DNA of 64,000 bases, from assembly GCA_029210965.1 (NCBI GenBank), contig JARGFZ010000001.1:234449-298448 (forward strand), written 5' to 3'. Position 1 is the stretch's first letter. Each line of letters opens with the position of its first letter. The notes below the pieces were generated by a model. That model was not told the origin of the DNA. It did no database searches and saw only the letters and a program-made list of their open reading frames with translations. Shown one piece after another: positions 49,897 through 57,325 of the stretch. This stretch comes from a bacterium (GTDB lineage Bacteria; BMS3Abin14). A program made the translations under genes and the position numbers.

Positions 49897-50835
49897 TCAC
49901 TTATCCATTTGTTTGAAAAGTTCTTTGAGGTCAGGCTCAAGGACTCTGCGTGGGGAGAGCATGACCGTTCCTTCTGTTTTCATGGCTTCGGCCAGGGCGA
50001 TCAGATGGCCCCTTCTGGTCACCGAAACCAACCCCTCCCGGCTGCAGTCATCGCAGCGGATACGGGTCCCGGACACAAGTCTCATCAGATCCTCATCACC
50101 GGGCTCAGTCACAGGAAAACCAAGACCGTCAGCGGCCTGCCTGAGCCATTGCTGCGGTGAGGGATCGTTTACAACCTTATCAAGGTCGATGGCTTCCTCC
50201 AGGGGAAACTGCCCGCTTCGCACTCTGATGAGCGACTCCATGCATCCCCCAACACCCAGTTCACGGCCTATGTCGTGGCAAAGGGTCCTCATGTAGGTAC
50301 CTTTTGAACAAACGACCTTCATGGACACATGAGGCAGGTCCACATCCGATACTTCCACACTGTAGATGGTGACATCCCGGGGATCAGCCTGGACCCGGAT
50401 ACCCTTCCGGGCAAGCTTGTATAGCGGCTGTCCTGCCTGCTTCACCGCTGAAAAAGAGGGAGGAATCTGGGAAAAAGTGCCCCGATAACGATCCACGGCC
50501 GCATTCAGGCCTTTTTCAGTGATACCGGACGGATCAGCTTCATTGAGGGTCTGACCGGTGATATCCTGGGTGTCGGTCTCAAGTCCCAGTTTCAGAACCA
50601 GATGGTATTCCTTGTCATCCTCCTGTAGATACTGTGCAATGCGAGTCGCTGAACCCACCAGCACGACAAGGACGCCTGAAGCGATGGGATCCAGAGTCCC
50701 CGCATGTCCCACCTGGCGGAGGCCATATGCCCGTCTGACCTTCTGAACCACATCGTGGGAGGTGAGTCCTTCGGGTTTGTCAACGATCAGGATGCCCTGA
50801 GCCCCTGATCCCTGATCTTCCTTTTTTACCCTCAT
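49897..50835 (-). CDS. truB: tRNA pseudouridine-55 synthase
   Basis: Makes pseudouridine at position 55 in the T-loop of tRNAs. GILIVDKPEGLTSHDVV begins the catalytic domain, VGHAGTLDPIASGVLVVLVG holds the catalytic Asp, and YHLVLKLGLETDTQD follows. A C-terminal PUA-type region ends near MDK. About 312 residues. The ATG at 50835 (MRVKKEDQGSG) gives a normal N-terminus but lacks a clear binding site. An ATG at 50862, overlapping the end of rbfA, has GTGAG four bases upstream and is possible. Confidence 0.95.
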   Translation of the reverse strand: MRVKKEDQGSGAQGILIVDKPEGLTSHDVVQKVRRAYGLRQVGHAGTLDPIASGVLVVLVGSATRIAQYLQEDDKEYHLVLKLGLETDTQDITGQTLNEADPSGITEKGLNAAVDRYRGTFSQIPPSFSAVKQAGQPLYKLARKGIRVQADPRDVTIYSVEVSDVDLPHVSMKVVCSKGTYMRTLCHDIGRELGVGGCMESLIRVRSGQFPLEEAIDLDKVVNDPSPQQWLRQAADGLGFPVTEPGDEDLMRLVSGTRIRCDDCSREGLVSVTRRGHLIALAEAMKTEGTVMLSPRRVLEPDLKELFKQMDK

Positions 50836-50845
50836 CCGAGCCAGA

Positions 50846-51208
50846 TCAGCCACCCTCTTCATTGATCTCACTGAGGATCTTCGAGATCTTGAAACTATAA
50901 TCGAGGTTTCGGTCAAAAACGAAAGTTAGCTTGGGAATATGTCTGAGCCGCAAACGTTTACCCAGCAGGCGCTGCATGTAACTGCTGGCCCGCTGCAAAC
51001 CTTCCTCCACCTGCTGGACCTCGGTGGTCCTGTCCAGGACCCCGAAATACACCATGGCCGACCTGATATCATCGCTTACCTTGATCCTCGTGATCGTTAC
51101 TTCCCCGATACCCGGATCCTTGGCCTCTTTGCGGATGATCTCCGACAGTTCGTGCTTTAAAAGTTCACTGACTCTATCGGCTCTTTTGTAATCGAAGGTT
51201 CGGGTCAT
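50846..51208 (-). CDS. rbfA: Ribosome-binding factor A
   Basis: A 120-residue KH-fold protein that binds 30S precursors and helps mature the 16S 5' end. RADRVSELLKHELSEIIRKEAKDPGIGEVTITRIKVSDD and LRLRHIPKLTFVFDRNLDYSFKI are characteristic. It sits in the usual place between the DUF503 gene and truB, which may overlap its last codons. Confidence 0.96.
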   Translation of the reverse strand: MTRTFDYKRADRVSELLKHELSEIIRKEAKDPGIGEVTITRIKVSDDIRSAMVYFGVLDRTTEVQQVEEGLQRASSYMQRLLGKRLRLRHIPKLTFVFDRNLDYSFKISKILSEINEEGG

Positions 51209-51293
51209 GGTTTTTCAGTGAACGGTGAAGAGTGAATCGTGAAGGGTTTTTCATTGACCCTTCTGTTCACAGTTCACTTTTCACTATTCTCTC

Positions 51294-51575
51294 CTATATA
51301 ATTTCCACCTGCACATCAATAACTTCCGCCAGTCGCCAGGATTCCACTTTGCCCAATATCGTCTGGAGCACCTTGTCAGCGTACACCCTGTCCGTTGCCG
51401 CAAGGGCGATGGCCAATTCTGCCTTCTGCCAGAGATCCTGGTAGTCCACCTCGGCCACAGAAACATTGAACTGGGAGCGAAGGCGATCCTTGATACTTCT
51501 CAGGATCCTTCGTTTCTCCTTCAGCGAACCGCTCTCTGATAGAAAGAGGGTAATCCGGAGAACTCCGATGACCAC
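51294..51575 (-). CDS. DUF503 family protein
   Basis: A 93-residue protein of unknown function, commonly encoded between infB and rbfA as here. VVIGVLRITLFLSESGSLKEKRRILRSIKDRL begins the domain and VSVAEVDYQDLWQKAELAIA is its second marker. The GTG at 51575 has AAGG eight bases upstream. The open frame extends to 51638, but those 21 codons run into hairpin element E, so the GTG is the real start. Confidence 0.9.
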   Translation of the reverse strand: MVIGVLRITLFLSESGSLKEKRRILRSIKDRLRSQFNVSVAEVDYQDLWQKAELAIALAATDRVYADKVLQTILGKVESWRLAEVIDVQVEII

Positions 51576-51630
51576 TGGCAGAACCTTCCCTATGTCCAAC
51601 AGCGTGTCAGACTTTCTCGACTCGCTGCTG

Positions 51631-51810
51631 GATTTCATAAAAAGTCATCAACGCGCCCCGCGTGGGGCGCCCGGTTTATTAATCAGCCGCGCCTGGGAAT
51701 GGCGCCCGGATCAGTGACCGAAAAACATGTCATTGATCCGTGAGGAAACCCAAAACCACGCTTTTGGGTTTCCGTAGAGCGAAAGTCCCGCAAGGACTTT
51801 CGCGACCCTC
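51631..51810 (+). repeat. Five-hairpin intergenic element, copy E (longer variant)
   Basis: Oriented like copy B. The first hairpin has lost its 5' arm, and an extra stretch (about 51672-51708) repeats the GCGCC-rich part. Hairpin 4 is AAACCCAAAA/TTTTGGGTTT and hairpin 5 GCGAAAGTCC/GGACTTTCGC, both fully compensated against the other copies. It ends at the infB stop codon. Confidence 0.75.
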
Positions 51811-54543
51811 CTACAGCTCAGCCTCATGTTCGATCATCATATAGTTCTCAATGATGTCGCCCGGTTTGACATCATTATAATTCTCGAGACCGATACCGCA
51901 TTCATAGCCAGAGGCGACCTCCCGAGCGTCATCTTTAAACCGTCTCAGAGAGTCAATCTTCCCATCATGGATGACTACCCCGTCCCTGATCACCCTCACC
52001 TGGGCGCTTCTTTTGATAAAGCCGTCAACAACATAACAACCGGCTATGGTGCCCACTTTGGGAACCTGAAAGGTTTCACGGATCTCGGCTCGTCCCAGTA
52101 CCTCTTCTGTAAATACCGGTGAAAGAAGACCCTTGAGAGCATCACGGATATCCCTGACCACATCGTAAATGACGTTGTAAAAACGCACATCGACCTGTTC
52201 CCGACGCACGATTTCCAGAGCCTTGTTGCCCGGGCGCACGTTAAAACCGATGATGATCGCGTTGGATGCGGAAGCAAGCATGACATCGCCCTCGTTGATG
52301 CCTCCTGTTCCTTCGTGGAGAACCTTGACCCTGACCTCATCGGTGGCCTGTTTGATCAAAGCGTCCCGTATTGCTTCCACCGATCCCTGGACGTCCGCCT
52401 TGAGAACAACACCCAGGTCCTTGACCTCGCCTTCCTGTATCTGGTGGAAAAGATCCTCCAGGGTGATCTTCTTATGGCTTGTCTTTATCTCCCTGACAGC
52501 TCTTTCTCTCATCTGGGCCACTCTTTTGGCCTTGAGTTCATCCGTAAAGACCACAAAAGGATCACCTGCAATAGGTACACTGCTTAGCCCCAGAACCTCC
52601 ACCGGGGTCGACGGGCCAGCATCTGCAAGCTTCTTGCCTCTGTCATCAACCAATGCGCGGACACGCCCTATGACTGAACCCGCGACCATGAGGTCACCGG
52701 GCCTCAGTGTACCCTTTTGAACAAGCATGGTGGCAACCGGTCCCCGGCCTTTGTCCAGTTTGGACTCTATGACCGTACCTCTCGCTTCACGGGCAGGATC
52801 GGCCCTAAGCTCCAGCATCTCCGCCTGAAGAAGGATAAGGTCCAGGAGTTCATCGATCCCGGTGCGCTGTTTTGCCGAAACGTTGGCGAACAGGCAATCA
52901 CCCCCCCACGCTTCCGACACGACACCATTGTCGGACAACTCGCGCATAACACGCTCGGGATCAGCCTCCGGCTTGTCAATTTTGTTGATAGCCACCAGGA
53001 TCGGGACTCCAGCCGCCCTGGCGTGGTCAATAGCCTCTTTGGTCTGGGGTTTGACCCCATCGTCCGCAGCGACAACCAGGACAACGATATCGGTCACGCC
53101 GGCTCCCCTGGATCGCATGGCAGTGAACGCCTCGTGACCAGGTGTGTCGAGAAATACCAGGCTGCCCTTGCTGTGATGAACAAGGTGGGCACCAATGTGC
53201 TGGGTAATACCTCCAGCCTCACTGGATACGACATCCGTCTCCCTCACAGCATCCAGGAGGGAGGTCTTGCCATGGTCAACGTGTCCCATAACAGTGACAA
53301 CAGGGGGGCGCGGCAGCAAGTTCTCAAGGGTGTCAGGCTCATCCTTCAACAGGTCATCGATGGAGTGGGCCTGGACATCAACCTCGAAACCAAGTTCGCT
53401 CACCACAAGACCCGCAGTTTGGGGTTCCAGTGTCTGATTGATCGTGGCCATAATGCCCAGCTGGAAAAGAATCTTGATGATCTCAGAAGCCTTGGTGCCT
53501 GTCAGCCCAGCAAGGTCACTGACCGTAAGTCCTGCGGTAATACGAATGCTCCTGGGAATTAAATTTGGCGCTTCCAAAGCCGTTTCCTCCTCAGGAGTAT
53601 CATCCCTTTTCTTGGATTTTCTCGGTCTCCGTCTGGGCTGCTCCTTGCGCCTTGCAGGCTTGGGTGAAGTGGAATGTTTTATCTCTACCACTTTCAGGGT
53701 CGGTTCCTCCATCGCCGTTTTCTCATCACCAGCCAGATCATCAGTCAGATCATCAATCAGATCATCAAATTCATCTTCCTCAACGATGATATCCTTGATG
53801 GTCGACTTGCGGCCTTTCTTTGCGGCGCCCTTTTTGGGTATTTCCTCTTCAGCGACAAGGATTTTTTTGACCTTTACCTTCTTGTCGGTGACATCAGTCA
53901 CTGCCGGAGTTTCTGGCGATGCTTTAGAAGGTTTGGCAGGCTCAGCCTGCCGGATCACTTTTGCCGTGGGTATCCCGGTACCTACAGTCATGAGATCCCT
54001 TTCGATAGCCAGGGTGGTAAGAGGGACCTGTTTTTTCTTCTTTTCAGCCTTGTTGGCAGCAACTTCGAGTAGTTTCTCGGAGACATCCCCGGCAACCACT
54101 TCCCCGGCCGCCGATTCAGGTTCTTTTTCATCAACCCGAACCCCATCCCCTTCAGCAGACACATCCTCCGGGCTCTCAGCCTCAGGCTCCAGATCCTCTG
54201 CAGGTTCTTCGGCAGGTTCTTCGGCAGGCTCTTCGGCAGGTTCTTGGGAAGGTCCTTCGGAAAGTCCCTCAACTTCGGCCTCTCCGAAAAACTCTTCCAT
54301 ACGAACCTCTACCTCACGTTCTGATTCGCCCTTGCGGACAGAAACGATCCTTCTCCCGGTGCTCTCTTCTCTCTCTCTGGGAGTTCCACCGGTGAGCATA
54401 TCCTTGACCATATCCACCAGGCTGCGCTCCACGCTGCTCGTGACATTGACCACGTCAAAGCCCATGGATTTCAGCTGCAAGAAGAGCTCATCCGGACTAA
54501 TCCCTATCTCCTGGGCAAGCTCATCTACCCGAACCGTTATCAT
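51811..54543 (-). CDS. infB: Translation initiation factor IF-2
   Basis: A 910-residue GTPase that brings fMet-tRNA to the 30S subunit. The N-terminal IF2N fold (RVDELAQEIGISPDELFLQLKSMGFDV) is followed by a long acidic and basic linker (about 70-330, with a repeat of EEPAEEPAEEPA), a second IF2N (TVSDLAGLTGTKASEIIKILFQLG) and the G domain: VMGHVDHGKTS, DTPGHEAF, NKIDKPEAD and SAK. Then come domains II, III and the fMet-binding domain IV. The start overlaps the end of the upstream ylxR-L7Ae gene by four bases. Confidence 0.97.
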   Translation of the reverse strand: MITVRVDELAQEIGISPDELFLQLKSMGFDVVNVTSSVERSLVDMVKDMLTGGTPREREESTGRRIVSVRKGESEREVEVRMEEFFGEAEVEGLSEGPSQEPAEEPAEEPAEEPAEDLEPEAESPEDVSAEGDGVRVDEKEPESAAGEVVAGDVSEKLLEVAANKAEKKKKQVPLTTLAIERDLMTVGTGIPTAKVIRQAEPAKPSKASPETPAVTDVTDKKVKVKKILVAEEEIPKKGAAKKGRKSTIKDIIVEEDEFDDLIDDLTDDLAGDEKTAMEEPTLKVVEIKHSTSPKPARRKEQPRRRPRKSKKRDDTPEEETALEAPNLIPRSIRITAGLTVSDLAGLTGTKASEIIKILFQLGIMATINQTLEPQTAGLVVSELGFEVDVQAHSIDDLLKDEPDTLENLLPRPPVVTVMGHVDHGKTSLLDAVRETDVVSSEAGGITQHIGAHLVHHSKGSLVFLDTPGHEAFTAMRSRGAGVTDIVVLVVAADDGVKPQTKEAIDHARAAGVPILVAINKIDKPEADPERVMRELSDNGVVSEAWGGDCLFANVSAKQRTGIDELLDLILLQAEMLELRADPAREARGTVIESKLDKGRGPVATMLVQKGTLRPGDLMVAGSVIGRVRALVDDRGKKLADAGPSTPVEVLGLSSVPIAGDPFVVFTDELKAKRVAQMRERAVREIKTSHKKITLEDLFHQIQEGEVKDLGVVLKADVQGSVEAIRDALIKQATDEVRVKVLHEGTGGINEGDVMLASASNAIIIGFNVRPGNKALEIVRREQVDVRFYNVIYDVVRDIRDALKGLLSPVFTEEVLGRAEIRETFQVPKVGTIAGCYVVDGFIKRSAQVRVIRDGVVIHDGKIDSLRRFKDDAREVASGYECGIGLENYNDVKPGDIIENYMMIEHEAEL

Positions 54544-55148
54544 TGATCCAAACCTCCCTTATCCAAGACCTTTAAGTAGCGGTCCAGAGATTCCTCGATG
54601 GCCCCAGCTATCCCCGCATCCTTTAAAAGCACTACACTTCGCGGGCTTTTGCCCAGAATCGCTCCCAGTTCATCCTTGCCAAGAAAGACTCGGAAGGGAA
54701 CTGATGCAGATTCCAGACTTCTCAACATCTTTTCCGATATATCTTCTGATACATCCCGGGCCAGGATCGCCAGCCAGTTACCCTGAGCTCCTCTCCTGAG
54801 CTCTCCCTCTACCAGGTTCGTCCCGGAAATATACCTTCCGCTCTTTTTTGCCTGCCCCAGGAGAGAGATTATCCGCCGCCGATAACCGGCAGCCACTGCT
54901 TCCTGAAGCCCTTCCGACCCTGCCCCTGAACCTTTCCCCGCCTTGAGGGAAGCGCGGAGCCTCCCTGCTGATGCTTTGCCGATACACACTGCGTCGGGAC
55001 ACACATAGGCCCCTCTGGAAGGCAGGTTGTTCTTCAGATCCGGGATCAGAAGCCCTGACGGATCGGCCACTATGCGCACCATCTCCGTCTTTTCCTTCCT
55101 TTCACCGCACCCGGTACAAATCCTCACAGGCCTGGATCTGGGAGACAC
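54540..55148 (-). CDS. Fusion of YlxR (DUF448) and an L7Ae-type RNA-binding domain
   Basis: A 202-residue protein. Residues 1-80 are a YlxR domain (RPVRICTGCGERKEKTEMVRIVADPSG ... SRGAYVCPDAVC). Residues about 90-190 are an L7Ae/YlxQ-type domain (RRIISLLGQAKKSGRYISGTNLVEGELRRGAQGNWLAILARDVSED). In Bacillus these are two separate genes (ylxR, ylxQ) between nusA and infB; here they are one protein in the same place. Both probably bind RNA in transcription-translation coupling; YlxR is reported to regulate gene expression and bind the RNase P RNA in some species. It overlaps infB by four bases. Confidence 0.88.
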   Translation of the reverse strand: MSPRSRPVRICTGCGERKEKTEMVRIVADPSGLLIPDLKNNLPSRGAYVCPDAVCIGKASAGRLRASLKAGKGSGAGSEGLQEAVAAGYRRRIISLLGQAKKSGRYISGTNLVEGELRRGAQGNWLAILARDVSEDISEKMLRSLESASVPFRVFLGKDELGAILGKSPRSVVLLKDAGIAGAIEESLDRYLKVLDKGGLDQ

Positions 55149-55151
55149 TTC

Positions 55152-56423
55152 CTACTCCTCACCGGCCTCTTTTGCCAGTTCCCGGAGCTTCTCCACCGTC
55201 TTGGGCCCCAAACCGGGTATATTGAGCAGATCCTTGTCGGAGGCAGCAATTATGGCCTGGTGGTTGTCAAGACCTGCCTCAACAAGAGCCGCGGATATCT
55301 TCTCGGAGAAACCATCCAGAATACCCGGCGTCCCCTCCTCTTCAACCGGCTTCACTTTTGATGTATCTGCGGCTGATTTTTCTTCCTCGGACTGGGACTC
55401 GCTCTTGATGGTAATATTCCACCCGGTCAACCTTGCCGCAAGACGCACATTCTGGCCGTTTTTCCCGATGGCAAGAGACAGCTCCTCATCAGCAACGATA
55501 ACTTCCATGGATTTTTCCGTCTCGTTGATGATCACACGAGTGACCTGGGCCGGACTCAAGGAGTTGCTCACGAAAAGCGCCGGGTCCAGGAGCCAGGGGA
55601 TAATGTCAATGCGTTCGCCCCTCAGCTCGTTGACGACAGCCTGGACACGAGACCCCTTGACCCCAACACAAGCACCAACCGGGTCCACGTTGGGATCGTG
55701 GCTGACCACCGCGATCTTGGAACGTCCGCCCGGCTCCCTGGCAGCGCTGCGTATCTCCACAAGCTTTTCTGCTATCTCCGGAACCTCAAGTTCAAACAGT
55801 TTCATGAGGAAATCAATATCTGTGCGTGACAAAATGACCTGCGGGCCCTTGGCATTCTGCTTAACATCAAGAATATAGGCCTTTATCCGATCACCCTGTT
55901 TGTAGCGTTCTCTCGGCACCTGCTCCTTCGGAGGAAGTTCGGCCTCCGTTTTTCCCAGGTCCACAATGATGGCTCCGCGGCTGAAACCGTGCACGATCCC
56001 GTTGATGACCTCGCCCACACGGGTGGAATAGGTATTGTAAACCATCTCCCTTTCGGCCTCACGAAGCTTCTGAACGATGACCTGTTTGGCTGTCTGGGCT
56101 GCGATACGACCGAACTCATTGGCGTCTATCTCTATCTCCACCTCATCACCGGGCATGACCTCCGGATCCAGCTGCCGTGCCTGAAGGAGAGAGATCTCCA
56201 TAGCTTCGTCTTCCACCCGCAGGGTCACCTTTTTGCGCTGGTAGATCTCAATGCTGCCGGTATCCTGGTCAAGCTTTGCATAGATATCGGTCCCGGACCC
56301 GTAAACCTTTTTGGCGGCTGTTACAAGTGCCGCCTCGATGGCTTCCACCAGGGCGCCTTGATTGATCCCCTTTTCCCTTTCAAGCTGGGCGAAGACCATC
56401 AACAGTTCCTGATTCCCGCTCAT
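55152..56423 (-). CDS. nusA: Transcription termination/antitermination protein NusA
   Basis: A 423-residue RNA polymerase partner. The N-terminal RNAP-binding domain (FAQLEREKGINQGALVEAIEAALVTAAKKVYG), an S1 domain (about 135-200, EVINGIVHGFSRGAIIVDLGKTEAELP) and two KH domains (VGACVGVKGSRVQAVVNELRGERIDII and LSLAIGKNGQNVRLAARLTGW) are all present. A single C-terminal helix-hairpin-helix (LLNIPGLGPKTVEKLRELA) replaces the acidic repeats of E. coli NusA. It ends three bases before the ylxR-L7Ae gene. Confidence 0.97.
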   Translation of the reverse strand: MSGNQELLMVFAQLEREKGINQGALVEAIEAALVTAAKKVYGSGTDIYAKLDQDTGSIEIYQRKKVTLRVEDEAMEISLLQARQLDPEVMPGDEVEIEIDANEFGRIAAQTAKQVIVQKLREAEREMVYNTYSTRVGEVINGIVHGFSRGAIIVDLGKTEAELPPKEQVPRERYKQGDRIKAYILDVKQNAKGPQVILSRTDIDFLMKLFELEVPEIAEKLVEIRSAAREPGGRSKIAVVSHDPNVDPVGACVGVKGSRVQAVVNELRGERIDIIPWLLDPALFVSNSLSPAQVTRVIINETEKSMEVIVADEELSLAIGKNGQNVRLAARLTGWNITIKSESQSEEEKSAADTSKVKPVEEEGTPGILDGFSEKISAALVEAGLDNHQAIIAASDKDLLNIPGLGPKTVEKLRELAKEAGEE

Positions 56424-56504
56424 GTTCTTATTCCTCTAAATTCCGTGATCAGTGATCAGTTATCGGTAATCAGCAAAAGCGTTATGCCTTTACAGATTTC
56501 TTCT

Positions 56505-56556
56505 GTATTCTACATTCAACATTCTGCATTCTGCGTGCTGCGTGCTGTGTTCTGCC
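56505..56556. repeat. 7-nt-period tract, TTCTGCG family, at the rimP stop codon
   Basis: ATTCTAC, ATTCAAC, ATTCTGC, ATTCTGC, GTGCTGC, GTGCTGT, GTTCTGC run at a strict 7-nt period to within two bases of the rimP stop codon at 56558. Confidence 0.65.
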
Positions 56557-56557
56557 T

Positions 56558-57022
56558 CTAAAATTTATAGTCCAGTCTTGCCGAGGAGATATCCTCCAAA
56601 GGCACTTCCAGTCGTATATCATCCTCAAGGAGAACATGAAGGACACCGTCCACGACACCATCGATGGTACCGCTGATCTTCTTTCTTCCGGCCACAGAAC
56701 GGTGAGTCTTGATCTTTACCAAGCGTCCGGTAAAGCGCTCAAAATCGCCCTCATCCTTGAGCGGCCTGTCAAGACCTGGAGAGGAAACCTCGAGAAAATA
56801 CTTGACCGGGATCAGGTCCTCAACATCCATGTGAACGTTCAGTTCGCGGCTCACCGCAGTGCAGTGGTGAACCTGGACTCCACCTTCGCGATCAATGGTC
56901 ACACGCAGGATCCAGTGGCCACCCTCCACTCGAAGGGTGACATCTACAAGTTCCAGACCGCGCTGGTCCAAAACAGGGGCAAGGATCTCATGGATCCTCT
57001 CGATTATGTGCCGCGTGTCCAT
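56558..57022 (-). CDS. rimP: Ribosome maturation factor RimP
   Basis: A 154-residue protein that helps assemble the 30S subunit. MDTRHIIERIHEILAPVLDQRGLELVDVTL opens the N-terminal domain and YFLEVSSPGLDRPLKDEGDFERFTGRLVKIKTH is the family's most conserved stretch. The longer open frame to 57193 crosses a tandem repeat; the ATG at 57022 fits the family start. A hairpin lies about 30 bp upstream. Confidence 0.95.
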   Translation of the reverse strand: MDTRHIIERIHEILAPVLDQRGLELVDVTLRVEGGHWILRVTIDREGGVQVHHCTAVSRELNVHMDVEDLIPVKYFLEVSSPGLDRPLKDEGDFERFTGRLVKIKTHRSVAGRKKISGTIDGVVDGVLHVLLEDDIRLEVPLEDISSARLDYKF

Positions 57023-57050
57023 ATATCCAGTTCTTCGCCCAGAAAGCACA

Positions 57051-57074
57051 AAAGAGCGGCAACGCCCGCTCTTT
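57051..57074 (-). promoter_or_regulatory. Hairpin in the rimP leader, attenuator-like
   Basis: AAAGAGCGG and CCGCTCTTT (9-bp stem, six-base loop) followed on the minus strand by TTGTGCTTTC, 28 bp before the rimP start. Leader terminators before rimP are known in several bacteria; here the T-run is weak, so control is only a possibility. Confidence 0.5.
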
Positions 57075-57143
57075 CCCGTACAACTATTAAGAAAGAATCC
57101 CTCACTAGTTAACACAACTGGCGGGTATTGGCAAGGGGGCGTT

Positions 57144-57186
57144 GACAGGGGGCGCCTTGACAGGGGGAGCCTGACAGGGGGCGCCG
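57144..57186. repeat. Tandem GACAGGGGG-(C/A)GCC units
   Basis: Three units start at 57144, 57159 and 57173; a related GCAAGGGGGC precedes them. Located upstream of rimP. Function unknown. Confidence 0.6.
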
Positions 57187-57325
57187 GCCTCACATGCCGG
57201 CGGTTTCAGGTTTCAAGTTCCGGGTTTCGAGTTAAAAATCCCTGTAGCCGATAGATTTTCTCCTGGATTCCGGCTACTGGATTCTGGATTCAGTTTCTCT
57301 GCACTTTACACCCTACACTCTACGC

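Larger units (their letters stand above)
57023..57325. other. Leader region of the rimP-nusA-infB operon with repeats
   Basis: It contains the leader hairpin (57051-57074), three GACAGGGGG units at 57144, 57159 and 57173 (period 15 and 14) and 7-nt-period GTTTCAG/GTTTCAA/GTTCCGG words at 57205-57232. No gene seen. Confidence 0.55.

Noticed and set aside
51576..51638. Longer start for the DUF503 protein
   Set aside because: The extra codons enter hairpin element E; GTG at 51575 has the ribosome binding site and matches the family start.
53438..54799. 453-residue Ser-rich plus-strand frame opposite infB
   Set aside because: It mirrors the low-complexity acidic linker of IF-2; composition is an artefact of the opposite strand.
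57023..57193. 57-residue N-terminal extension of RimP
   Set aside because: It spans tandem repeats and the leader hairpin and has no family similarity.
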